DNA of 11,243 nucleotides from an uncultured Clostridia bacterium (GTDB lineage Bacteria > Bacillota > Clostridia > Christensenellales > Borkfalkiaceae): assembly GCA_944372565.1 (NCBI GenBank), contig CALVZR010000175.1, positions 1-11,243 on the forward strand, in the 5' to 3' direction. Both the position numbers and the translations under genes were made by a program. The stretch's first letter is position 1; the number at the start of each line of letters is the position of its first letter. Under the pieces are notes generated by a model. It had not been told where the DNA came from, ran no database searches, and saw only the letters and a program-made list of their open reading frames with translations. Positions 1 to 6,388 of this stretch are shown in pieces.

Positions 1-822
1 AAGGGTGCGGGGCTTTCCCAGCAGGGCGGCGGCATCGGCACGCGCGGCCCGGGAGAAACCCAGCTCGAAACCGACCGACGGCACATCAGAAGGCGCATCG
101 ATTTCCTCGAAAACGCGCTTTCGGATATGGAAAAGCGCCGGAGCCTGCAATCGGCGCGGCGCAAGAAAAACAACGTGAAGAGCGTGGCGCTCGTCGGCTA
201 TACGAATACGGGCAAAAGCACGCTTTTGAACGCGCTGACGGGCGCGGGCGTGCTCGCGGAAAACAGGCTGTTCGCCACGCTCGACCCCACGCTGCGCCGC
301 CTTCGCGTCAGCTGCGGCGAAATCGTGCTTGCCGATACCGTGGGATTTGTGAAAAATATCCCCCATTCCCTCATCGAAGCCTTCAAATCCACGCTGGAAA
401 CCGCAGTCGATGCCGACCTCGTTCTGATCGTGTGCGACGCGCGCGGCGATTGGGAAACGCAGCTGAAAACCACGGAAGAAACCTTGCGGGAGATCGGTGC
501 CGAAAGCCCGAAACTCGTCGTGTTCAATAAGTGCGACGGCCTTTCGGATTTTTCCGCTTACCCGAAAGACGCGGTGTTTATCTCCGCGCTCCGCGGCATA
601 GGATTGGAGTCGCTTATGAAAAAAATCGACGCATTTTTCGCCGATTTTTACGTAAAAATTGAAGAAAACGTGAGTTTTGCCGTTTACGGCGCGCTGATGA
701 AATCGGGCGAATTCCGCCCCTTGATCCGAGCGGAGTTTACGGACGACGGCGTGAAGATCTCCGCGTCCGTCCCCAAAGAGAGTTATTTTAAATTCAAACG
801 CCTGCTCGGGCAAACCGGATAA
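1..822 (+). CDS. hflX: GTPase HflX, 5' part cut off by the window edge
   Basis: Ribosome-associated GTPase of the HflX (Obg-HflX) family; known members bind 50S subunits and split or rescue stalled ribosomes in the cytoplasm. The frame is open from base 1, so the first ATG at 127 is internal. 273 residues are visible; HflX proteins are usually about 400 or more, so roughly 130-150 N-terminal residues are missing. Window codons 10-27 carry the HflX signature GIGTRGPGETQLE followed by DRR, at the end of the N-terminal HflX domain, then a basic linker. The GTPase domain shows G1 GYTNTGKST (codons 66-74), a G2 threonine in FATLDPT, G3 DTVGF, G4 NKCD and G5 SA. A C-terminal region of about 55 residues follows, as in many HflX proteins. 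It ends in TAA followed by a hairpin. The family assignment is very secure; the gene is not broken, only cut by the window. Confidence 0.96.
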   Translation, partial: KGAGLSQQGGGIGTRGPGETQLETDRRHIRRRIDFLENALSDMEKRRSLQSARRKKNNVKSVALVGYTNTGKSTLLNALTGAGVLAENRLFATLDPTLRRLRVSCGEIVLADTVGFVKNIPHSLIEAFKSTLETAVDADLVLIVCDARGDWETQLKTTEETLREIGAESPKLVVFNKCDGLSDFSAYPKDAVFISALRGIGLESLMKKIDAFFADFYVKIEENVSFAVYGALMKSGEFRPLIRAEFTDDGVKISASVPKESYFKFKRLLGQTG

Positions 823-832
823 AAATCCGTCT

Positions 833-877
833 GCGCTTTCCGCATCGCCCCGCAGGGCTTTGCGGGAAACGCTTTTA
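833..877 (+). terminator. Probable intrinsic terminator between hflX and the converging small gene
   Basis: Starting 10 bases after the hflX stop, GCG-C-TTTCCGC (833-843) can pair with GCGGGAAACGC (862-872), with two small bulges. An inner GCCC/GGGC stem (847-850 with 855-858) is closed by a CGCA loop. TTTTA follows directly. A simpler alternative is CCCGCA/TGCGGG (849-854/861-866). The T-run is short, so strength is uncertain. The hairpin also lies just past the stop codon of the - strand gene and could serve both directions. Confidence 0.45.
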
Positions 878-1039
878 TTCCGATATGATTTTGTCTATCT
901 TGATGATTTTGTAGTTTTTATCCGATTCGATGCACTTGCCGCAGGAATCGCATATTTTTGTCGGGTCGAGGTCGCACCTGTCGCACTCCCCGCATCCGAC
1001 GCAGTCCCGTTCATATAAAACGCATTTTTCTCCTTTCAT
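875..1039 (-). CDS. Small eight-cysteine protein, metal-binding or ferredoxin-like (54 aa)
   Basis: A 54-residue protein starting at the ATG at 1039. This start is chosen over an upstream in-frame start at 1126 because AGGAG lies 9 bases ahead of it, and because 1126 is inside the promoter -35 box. Eight cysteines are visible: C6, then C13-x2-C16-x2-C19-x2-C22, seven residues including the sequence DLDPTKI, then C30-x2-C33-x2-C36. A lysine/isoleucine-rich tail follows. This spacing could hold an iron-sulfur cluster or zinc; it resembles a shortened two-cluster ferredoxin but lacks the usual C-x3-C-P ends. I recall similar short Cys-rich hypothetical proteins in Clostridia, but I cannot assign a named family or function. 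It is divergent from lexA across a shared regulatory region, with its own good promoter and a structured leader. The cysteine pattern and the RBS make a real gene likely; the ligand is inferred. Confidence 0.8.
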   Translation of the reverse strand: MKGEKCVLYERDCVGCGECDRCDLDPTKICDSCGKCIESDKNYKIIKIDKIISE

Positions 1040-1070
1040 TTCCAAGCGCTCCTTTTTTGCAGATCTCTTT

Positions 1071-1089
1071 GTTCCGCCTCTTGCGGAAC
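1071..1089 (-). repeat. Perfect 7-bp hairpin at the 5' end of the small Cys-protein leader
   Basis: GTTCCGC (1071-1077) and GCGGAAC (1083-1089) form a perfect inverted repeat around a 5-base loop. On the - strand it begins about three bases after the predicted transcription start (about 1092) and lies some 30 bases before the start codon. A 5'-terminal stem like this could stabilise the mRNA. On the + strand it is followed by TCTTTTT and could act as a weak terminator for readthrough toward lexA. The structure is seen; the role is inferred. Confidence 0.5.
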
Positions 1090-1098
1090 TCTTTTTAC

Positions 1099-1126
1099 AG
1101 TATAGCACAAAATATCGTTTTGTCAA
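1099..1126 (-). promoter_or_regulatory. Promoter of the small Cys-protein gene
   Basis: Read on the - strand, TTGACA (1126-1121), a 16-base spacer and TATACT (1104-1099) preceded by TG one base upstream form an extended -10 sigma-A promoter. Predicted transcription start is about 1092, giving a leader of roughly 50 bases. An inverted repeat (1107-1123) fills the spacer and touches the -35. Confidence 0.75.
1107..1123. promoter_or_regulatory. Inverted repeat inside the Cys-protein promoter, possible operator
   Basis: ACAAAA (1107-1112) and TTTTGT (1118-1123) are perfect 6-base arms around TATCG. The repeat occupies the spacer and part of the -35 of the - strand promoter, the usual place for a repressor site. 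Its 5-base centre does not match the 4-base centre of a LexA box, so another regulator or chance is possible in this AT-rich stretch. Confidence 0.3.
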
Positions 1127-1136
1127 ATTTAAATTG

Positions 1137-1150
1137 CAAACAAATGTTTG
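1137..1150. promoter_or_regulatory. LexA (SOS) box in the lexA promoter
   Basis: CAAACAAATGTTTG has perfect 6-base arms (CAAACA/TGTTTG) around AA. It fits the Firmicutes LexA site CGAAC-N4-GTTCG, with A for G at position 2 and T for C at position 13. It overlaps the -35 of lexA (1148-1153), so LexA bound here would block its own transcription (classic autorepression). It also lies about 10 bases upstream of the -35 of the divergent Cys-protein gene. Confidence 0.7.
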
Positions 1151-1176
1151 ACAATGCTTTTTTTTTATGGTAAACT
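1148..1176 (+). promoter_or_regulatory. lexA promoter
   Basis: TTGACA (1148-1153), a 17-base spacer and TAAACT (1171-1176) form a good sigma-A promoter. The -10 ends only 6 bases before the lexA ATG, so the predicted transcription start falls at or next to the A of the start codon. The LexA box overlaps the -35. Confidence 0.8.
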
Positions 1177-1182
1177 GAACGT

Positions 1183-1779
1183 ATGAGAAACATCGACGAG
1201 AAAATCAGCAGGGTATTTGAATACGTAAAGAGTTATCTGGAAGAAAATTCCTTTCCCCCGAGCGTGCGGGAAATCTGCGCGGAATGCGGCATCAAATCTA
1301 CCGCAACGGCGTATTCTTACCTCGAAAAACTGCAATCGCAGGGGCTGATTACCAAAACGCCCGATAAAAAGCGCGCGTTTTCGCTCACGCAGAAAGCGGC
1401 GTCTTACGAAAGCATCCCGCTGGTGGGCGTGGTTACGGCGGGCACCCCCATTCTCGCGGTGGAAAATTTTGAAAACTACTATCCTCTGCCCCCCGATTTC
1501 AACAACGCGGAAGGCGATTTGTTTATGCTGCGCGTGCACGGGGACAGTATGATCGAGGCGGGGATTTTCGACGGGGATAAAATCATCGTCAAACGGCAGA
1601 ATACCGCGGAGAACGGGGATATCGTGGTCGCCCTCATCGAGGACAGCAGCACGGTAAAACGCTTTTTCAAGCGCGATTCCAAAATCGTTCTGCACCCCGA
1701 AAACCGGGCGCTTTCCGATATTGTTTTAGACGACGTGGTCATCCTCGGCGTCGTGCAGGGACTTTACAGAAAATTCTGA
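1183..1779 (+). CDS. lexA: SOS repressor LexA
   Basis: Transcriptional repressor of the DNA-damage (SOS) regulon, 198 aa, a usual length. The N-terminal winged helix-turn-helix covers about residues 1-70 (PPSVREICAECGI, then STATAYSYLEKL). The self-cleavage site is Ala86-Gly87 in VVTAGTP. The C-terminal S24 peptidase domain has nucleophile Ser122 (GDSM) and general base Lys159 (STVKRFF), spaced 37 apart as in E. coli LexA. RecA-stimulated autocleavage is therefore expected to work. The ATG at 1183 is the only possible start nearby, because an in-frame TAA sits at 1171-1173. No Shine-Dalgarno precedes it and the -10 box ends 6 bases upstream, so the mRNA is probably leaderless. Expression should be autorepressed through the box at 1137-1150. 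It ends in TGA, 21 bases before a strong terminator. Confidence 0.97.
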   Translation: MRNIDEKISRVFEYVKSYLEENSFPPSVREICAECGIKSTATAYSYLEKLQSQGLITKTPDKKRAFSLTQKAASYESIPLVGVVTAGTPILAVENFENYYPLPPDFNNAEGDLFMLRVHGDSMIEAGIFDGDKIIVKRQNTAENGDIVVALIEDSSTVKRFFKRDSKIVLHPENRALSDIVLDDVVILGVVQGLYRKF

Positions 1780-1800
1780 AAATTATGTTTTTATCTGATG

Positions 1801-1839
1801 AAAACCCCTCCCGCGTTTGAACGCGGGAGGGGTTTTTTT
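1801..1839. terminator. Strong bidirectional terminator between lexA and the mut/mia operon
   Basis: A perfect 16-bp stem (1801-1816 with 1821-1836) with loop TTGA has a GC-rich core CCCCTCCCGCG. On the + strand it ends in seven T's (1833-1839), ideal for terminating lexA. In the - direction the four A's at 1801-1804 give TTTT, so it can also end the converging operon, whose last gene stops at 1870. Confidence 0.93.
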
Positions 1840-1869
1840 ATCCGTGAAACGGCTTAGTTTTTAATTTCT

Positions 1870-2340
1870 TCATTCCCCTTTTTCTTTTTGTTTTTCCAGA
1901 CAGGAAAGATACACCGCCGTGCAGACGTAATTTTGCAGATCTTTCTCGTCCAGCCCGCGGAAGGCGCACAGTTCGTCCCACAAATCGGGCGAACCTTCCA
2001 CGAGGAAAAAGCCCGTTTCCAGATCGAGCCCCACGAAGATCCTTTCGCACCCGCTCTTTTCGTAAAGCGGTGCGCCCGCCCCTTCGCGCAGGAGAAAAAA
2101 GGCTTTCGGGCGGGGAAGCGCGCCGCCGAGTTTTTCCCTTTCAAATTCGTTTTCGAGCACGTTGCTCGAAACGGCGTTCAGAAATTTTTCTTCTTTCGTT
2201 TCCGCGAGCGGATATTTTGCGCGCAGGTAGCGCTCGATCTCTTCCCCCGTTTTGCGGCAGGGAACGAGGCGGTCTTTCTTTTCCATCCAGATTTTTTTCA
2301 TCGCCGCAAGTTCGGCTTTTGATACGGGTTTCGCAATCAT
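1870..2340 (-). CDS. Unknown protein, last gene of the miaB-mutSL-miaA operon (156 aa)
   Basis: A 156-residue soluble protein that I do not recognise. The start at 2340 is chosen because its ATG overlaps the TGA of the upstream PLP-enzyme gene as ATGA, as at the two preceding junctions; the frame also runs upstream to 2466 but only inside that gene. No good Shine-Dalgarno precedes it, which fits coupled translation. The N-terminal half is charged and probably helical (residues about 6-75). A more hydrophobic stretch follows (KAFFLLREG, then RIFVGLDLETGFFLVEG), suggesting strands. The C-terminus is helical with a charged tail. There is no signal peptide, membrane segment or catalytic motif. 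Four cysteines are scattered with no metal-site pattern. It may work with the PLP enzyme just upstream, but that rests only on position. Confidence 0.75.
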   Translation of the reverse strand: MIAKPVSKAELAAMKKIWMEKKDRLVPCRKTGEEIERYLRAKYPLAETKEEKFLNAVSSNVLENEFEREKLGGALPRPKAFFLLREGAGAPLYEKSGCERIFVGLDLETGFFLVEGSPDLWDELCAFRGLDEKDLQNYVCTAVYLSCLEKQKEKGE

Positions 2341-3545
2341 AAGGTGAGGTTTTTCAACGCGATTTTCACGTGTTCGTAAGTCAGCCCGCCCTGCATATAG
2401 GCGATATACGGCTCTTTGACGGGGGCATCGGCGGAGAGTTCTATGGAAGAACCCTGCACGAAACATCCTGCCGCCATGATAACCTGCTCTTCATATCCCG
2501 GCATATCCCAGGGCAGCACTTCCACGAAAGAATCCACGGGCGAGTTGCGCTGTACGGTATTGATGAAGTTCACAAGCTGTTTTTCGGTATCGAACCGCAC
2601 GGCGCGGATGATGTCCCCCGCCTCCTCGTTTAAGTCGGGAGAAGTGGCATAGCCGAGTTCTTTGAGCGCCGCGCCAACCAGCCAGGAACCTTTGAGCGCC
2701 TCCTTCACGACGTGCGGCGCGAGGAACAGCCCTTGGTAAAAATACTGATAGGTGAACGCGTAGGAACCCACTTCACCGCCGATGGAGGGCGCGGTCATCC
2801 GCCCCTGCACGAGGCGGATATATTTTTCATCGCCCGCGAGATAGCCGCCCGTGGGCGCCAGCCCGCCCCCGATGTTTTTGATCATCGACCCCGCGAGCAG
2901 ATTCACGCCGACTTCGGTCGGCTCCTTCACGTCCACAAATTCCCCGTAGCAGTTATCCAGGAAGATACACCCCGTAAAACCGCAATCCCGCACGAGTTTC
3001 ACCGCATTTTTGATATCCTCCACGGTGAGGGCGGGGCGCCATTCGTAGCCGCGGCTCCTCTGCAAAAACACCATTTTGGGCGCGTTCTCTTTCAGATATG
3101 CCCGCACGGCGTTTTCGTCTATCCTGCCGTTCTGCAGCGGAATCGAATCGAAGGAAATGCCGAAATCAAAAAGCGAGCCGTCCTCTTTGCCGCGGATCAC
3201 GTCCGAAAGCGTGTCGTACGGCTCCCCCGTGATCGAAACGAAGGTATCGCCCGGGCGGAGGATACCGTAAAGTCCGAGGGCGATGGCGTGCGTGCCGCTC
3301 GCGATATTCGGGGAAACGACGGCGGCCTCCGCGCCGAAAATATCCGCCACCACGGCGTTGAGCGTGTCCCTTCCCTCGTCGCCGTAGCCGTACCCCGTGG
3401 TCGGGTTGAAGTGGCGGAGCGCGAGTTTATGTTTCTGAAAGGCTTTGAGCACCTTTTCGGTGTTGAAAAGCGAAATTCTTTCCAGCCGTTCGAATTTCGG
3501 CCGCAGTTTTTCTTCGCATTCGCGAATGAGTTTTTCTTCCGTCAT
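2337..3545 (-). CDS. YnbB-type PLP-dependent enzyme (methionine gamma-lyase family)
   Basis: Fold-type I PLP enzyme of the family annotated as methionine gamma-lyase family protein, YnbB or 'aluminum resistance protein' (Pfam Met_gamma_lyase), 402 aa, full length. The probable PLP lysine is Lys223 in GSMIKNIGGG; Asp197 in FLDNCYGEF is placed to contact the cofactor ring. A Gly-rich segment GYGYGDEGRD (51-60) and SPNIASGTHAIALGL (78-92) are typical of this family. The family is usually predicted to act on sulfur amino acids by C-S cleavage, but the true substrate is poorly established and the name should be read as a class. Its ATG overlaps the miaA TGA (ATGA), with GAGGTG about 12 bases upstream, and its own stop overlaps the next gene the same way. 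In Bacilli and Clostridia this gene is often found near miaA (with hfq) and hflX, as here. Confidence 0.92.
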   Translation of the reverse strand: MTEEKLIRECEEKLRPKFERLERISLFNTEKVLKAFQKHKLALRHFNPTTGYGYGDEGRDTLNAVVADIFGAEAAVVSPNIASGTHAIALGLYGILRPGDTFVSITGEPYDTLSDVIRGKEDGSLFDFGISFDSIPLQNGRIDENAVRAYLKENAPKMVFLQRSRGYEWRPALTVEDIKNAVKLVRDCGFTGCIFLDNCYGEFVDVKEPTEVGVNLLAGSMIKNIGGGLAPTGGYLAGDEKYIRLVQGRMTAPSIGGEVGSYAFTYQYFYQGLFLAPHVVKEALKGSWLVGAALKELGYATSPDLNEEAGDIIRAVRFDTEKQLVNFINTVQRNSPVDSFVEVLPWDMPGYEEQVIMAAGCFVQGSSIELSADAPVKEPYIAYMQGGLTYEHVKIALKNLTL

Positions 3546-4444
3546 AAAAGCGATAACACCTCTTTTACCTGTGTATTGAGTTCCGCCGGAGCCAGTCCGA
3601 CGAGGTTTTCTATCCGTTTGAAAAACGTGATCTGCCGCTTGGCGTAGCGCCTGGAATTGCGCTTGACGAGCTCTATCGTCTGCGACAAGTCGGTTTTTTG
3701 AGAAAGATAGTCAAAAACTTCCTTATAGCCGATGCCCTGCATCGCCTGGCAATCTTCGCTCACCCCGCGCGCGAGCAGGGCGCGCACCTCTTCCACGAGC
3801 CCGCCCGCAAACATCGCGTCCGCGCGGGCGTTAATCCTTTCATACAGCGTTTTTCTGTCGTAATCCACGCACACCGCCGTGTAATCGTATTTCGCCCTGC
3901 GCTCCTCCGCGTATCCCGATTTCGCCCTGCCGCCGCACTCTATGATTTCCAGAGCGCGCACGACGCGCTTGACGTCGTTCGGGTGAAGTCTGGCGGCGGA
4001 AAGCGGATCTTTTTCTTTTAAAATCTCGAAAAGCGCCTCTTTGCCGCGCTCCTGCACAATCGCTTCGTATCTCTTTCTCAAATCGTCGTTTTTGCCAGTA
4101 TTTCCATAGGAAAAATCATAGAGAATCGATTCGACGTAAAAGCCCGTTCCGCCGCAGATCACGGGAATTTTTCCCCGCATTAAGAGATCTTGCACAAGAG
4201 GCTCCGCCATCGCCTTGTAATCCGCCACGGAAAACGCTTCGCCGCTTTCGCAAACGTCTATCATATGATGTTTCACGCCGCACCTCTCCTCTTTCGTGGG
4301 CTTTGCCGTGCCGATGTCGAATCCCCTGTAAACGCACATGGAATCGGCGGAGATCACTTCCGAGCCGAGCTCTTTTGCCGCCCTTGCGGCGAGCGCGGTC
4401 TTTCCCGAAGCGGTTGGTCCGCAAACGATGAGAATTTTGTTCAT
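3542..4444 (-). CDS. miaA: tRNA dimethylallyltransferase MiaA
   Basis: Transfers the dimethylallyl group of DMAPP to N6 of A37 in tRNAs that read UNN codons, making i6A; this is the substrate for MiaB, encoded in the same operon. 300 aa, a normal length. The P-loop is GPTASGKT (9-16). The substrate-binding stretch SADSMCVYRGFDIGTAKPT (32-50) has Cys37 where many relatives have Gln (DSMQVY). Further family blocks are HHMIDV, GGTGFYVES, RLHPNDVKRVVRALE, QGIGYKE and the C-terminal RRYAKRQITFFKR. The start at 4444 overlaps the mutL TGA as ATGA and has AAGGA 4-5 bases ahead; the frame runs on to 4516 but only within mutL, and translation from 4444 begins exactly at the conserved N-terminus. The downstream junction is also an ATGA overlap. 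Confidence 0.96.
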   Translation of the reverse strand: MNKILIVCGPTASGKTALAARAAKELGSEVISADSMCVYRGFDIGTAKPTKEERCGVKHHMIDVCESGEAFSVADYKAMAEPLVQDLLMRGKIPVICGGTGFYVESILYDFSYGNTGKNDDLRKRYEAIVQERGKEALFEILKEKDPLSAARLHPNDVKRVVRALEIIECGGRAKSGYAEERRAKYDYTAVCVDYDRKTLYERINARADAMFAGGLVEEVRALLARGVSEDCQAMQGIGYKEVFDYLSQKTDLSQTIELVKRNSRRYAKRQITFFKRIENLVGLAPAELNTQVKEVLSLL

Positions 4445-6387
4445 ACGATCCTTTTGAACCACTTGTCGATTTCCGTCCGCGAGATGCGCACGGCGACCGG
4501 CCTGCCGTGCGGGCATTTCAGCCCTAAATTGCCTTTCAGCATAGAAAGGAGAGCGGCGATGTCCTTTTCATCGAGCGGATCGCCCGATTTGATGGCCGAG
4601 CGGCAGGCTTTCGTGGCGATTTTTTCGCGTATGACGGAAGGCACGGTTTCCTTTTTGAAAAAGTTCATATCCGAAAGGCAGTCGTCCATAAACGCCTTCA
4701 CGTCCATATCCGCGATTTCGACGGGCAGCGACGAAATTTTATAGGTATTGTAGCCGAATTCTTCCAAATCGATGCCGAGATCGGCAAAATACTGCGTTTT
4801 TTCCTTCAAAAACGCGTCTTCCGTGTGATTCACGCCGAATACGTAAGGCACGAGGAGGGTCTGCACCGCCACGTTGCCTTCCAGCGCCTTTTCGTAAAAG
4901 CGGTCGAAGAGCACGCGCTCGTGCGCGGCGTGCTGGTCGATAAAGAAAATATCCTTCCCGTTTTCAAAAATCAGGTAGGTATTGAGCGCCTGCCCGATCA
5001 GGCGGAATTCGTTTTCGATCGGCAGTTCCTGCTGCGCGGGCTTTGCCGTCGCGGGAACGGGTTCGGCGGGCTCCGCCTTTTTCTCCTCTGCCGCGGGAAC
5101 GGCGGGTTTTTCGTAAAGTTCTTCCAAAAACTTCTTGTTTTCCTCGAAAATATCCCGCGCCTTCGCGCTCGGCTCCGCCGCGCGCAATACGTCTTTGAGA
5201 TCGGGCGCATACGTATGATCGTGCAGCTCGTAGGGATTGTATCCGCTTTGGCGGGGCGCGGCGCTCCGCGCATTTACGGCAGCATTCGCTACGGGTGCGC
5301 TCTTTTTCTCCTCTTCTGCGGGTTTTTCGGGCGTTTCTTCGGTTTTCTGCGCAGCCGGAAAGACCTCGCCGCCCTCGCTTCTCACGATGTTCACCGCCTC
5401 GCTGCTGCCGTCGAGCACCTTGGAAACGATGGAATACACGCTGCCGTAGATCACCTGATTGTTGGAAAAGCGCACGTCCGATTTATTCGGATGCACGTTC
5501 ACGTCCACGATCTCCGCGGGAACGGTGAGATTGAGCACGTAAAACGGATACTGCCGTTTCATCAGATACGCGCCGTAAGCGTTCGCAATGGCGGAACTCA
5601 ATGTGGAATTGATCACGTAGCGGCCGTTGATGAACATCGACTGATACGTGCGGTTGGGCTTGGAAAAGAAGTGTTTGCCGATATATCCGCTCAGCCTGAT
5701 CCCGTTGCGCTCGGCGTCGATATAAAAGCAGTTTTCCACCGTGCTCCTGCCGTAAACGGCGAGCATGGCGCTTTCCAGCCCGTCGCCGTAAGACTGGTAA
5801 ACGGGTTTGCCGTTCGACGTGTAACGGAAGGAAACTTCGGGGTTTCCCAGAATGAAGCGGGAAACGATGTTGGAAATATCCGCCTCCTCGCCCTTGGCGG
5901 TTTTCAGGAATTTCCGCCGCGCGGGCGTGTTGAAAAAGAGATTGTTCACCGAAATCTCCGTGCCGTCGCTCATTCCGCAGTCCGTAACTTCCCCCATCGC
6001 GCCGCCTTCGCAGACGATCTCCGCGCCGAATTCCTGCGATTTCGGTTTGGAGGCGATCTTCATTCGGGAAACGGACGCGATGCTCGCGAGCGCCTCCCCG
6101 CGGAATCCGAGGGTGGAGATGAGATCGAGGTCCTCCGCGCGCGCGATCTTGCTCGTCGCGTGCGGCAAAAGCGCCTTTTTCAGTTCTTCCTTTTCGATGC
6201 CGCCGCCGTCGTCGGTTACTTTCACGGAGGCGATGCCGCCTTCCGAAATTTCGATGAAAATGTTTTTCGCGCCCGCGTCGATGGAGTTTTCCGCAAGCTC
6301 TTTCACCACGGAGTAAGGCCGCTCCACAACCTCGCCCGCGGCGATGCGGTTATATACCGAACTGTCTAAAACGTTGATTTTCGCCAT
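4441..6387 (-). CDS. mutL: DNA mismatch repair endonuclease MutL
   Basis: Mismatch-repair ATPase and nicking endonuclease that acts after MutS. 648 aa. The N-terminal GHKL ATPase has KELAENSIDAGA (Glu30, Asn34), TDDGGGI (58-64) and GFRGEAL (94-100), followed by the transducer domain. An Ala/Glu/Pro/Lys-rich linker spans about 345-460. The C-terminal domain carries DQHAAHE (484-490), the endonuclease motif of methyl-independent MutLs, but the usual final Glu of DQHA-x2-E-x4-E is Asp495. ACRSAIKSGD and CPHGRP (Cys625, His627) complete the metal site. QTLLVP (509-514) matches the sliding-clamp-binding motif of B. subtilis MutL (QEMIVP). The start follows the mutS stop by 1 base, with AAAGGTGA upstream. 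The stop overlaps miaA. The presence of the nuclease motif argues against an E. coli-like MutH-dependent system. Confidence 0.97.
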   Translation of the reverse strand: MAKINVLDSSVYNRIAAGEVVERPYSVVKELAENSIDAGAKNIFIEISEGGIASVKVTDDGGGIEKEELKKALLPHATSKIARAEDLDLISTLGFRGEALASIASVSRMKIASKPKSQEFGAEIVCEGGAMGEVTDCGMSDGTEISVNNLFFNTPARRKFLKTAKGEEADISNIVSRFILGNPEVSFRYTSNGKPVYQSYGDGLESAMLAVYGRSTVENCFYIDAERNGIRLSGYIGKHFFSKPNRTYQSMFINGRYVINSTLSSAIANAYGAYLMKRQYPFYVLNLTVPAEIVDVNVHPNKSDVRFSNNQVIYGSVYSIVSKVLDGSSEAVNIVRSEGGEVFPAAQKTEETPEKPAEEEKKSAPVANAAVNARSAAPRQSGYNPYELHDHTYAPDLKDVLRAAEPSAKARDIFEENKKFLEELYEKPAVPAAEEKKAEPAEPVPATAKPAQQELPIENEFRLIGQALNTYLIFENGKDIFFIDQHAAHERVLFDRFYEKALEGNVAVQTLLVPYVFGVNHTEDAFLKEKTQYFADLGIDLEEFGYNTYKISSLPVEIADMDVKAFMDDCLSDMNFFKKETVPSVIREKIATKACRSAIKSGDPLDEKDIAALLSMLKGNLGLKCPHGRPVAVRISRTEIDKWFKRIV

Positions 6388-6388
6388 T

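Noticed and set aside
1040..1126. A longer, 83-residue version of the Cys-rich protein
   Set aside because: The upstream start is at the -35 box, ahead of the predicted transcription start; the inner ATG at 1039 has a proper AGGAG.
1843..1853. Small CCGT-GAA-ACGG hairpin beside the lexA terminator
   Set aside because: Only four base pairs; the adjacent 16-bp terminator explains the region.
2712..3647. A 311-codon + strand frame opposite the PLP enzyme gene
   Set aside because: Antisense to a well-conserved enzyme and running into miaA; composition is shadow-like and no ribosome site supports it.
5010..5350. Low-complexity Ala/Glu/Pro/Lys coding stretch in mutL, considered as an insertion or repeat element
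   Set aside because: It falls in the known variable linker between the ATPase and C-terminal domains of MutL and contains no regular repeat unit.
4825..6369. A 514-codon open frame on the + strand opposite mutL
   Set aside because: It is fully antisense to an unmistakable MutL; its His/Arg/Phe/Val-rich translation is typical of a shadow frame in GC-rich DNA, and it has no recognisable domain.
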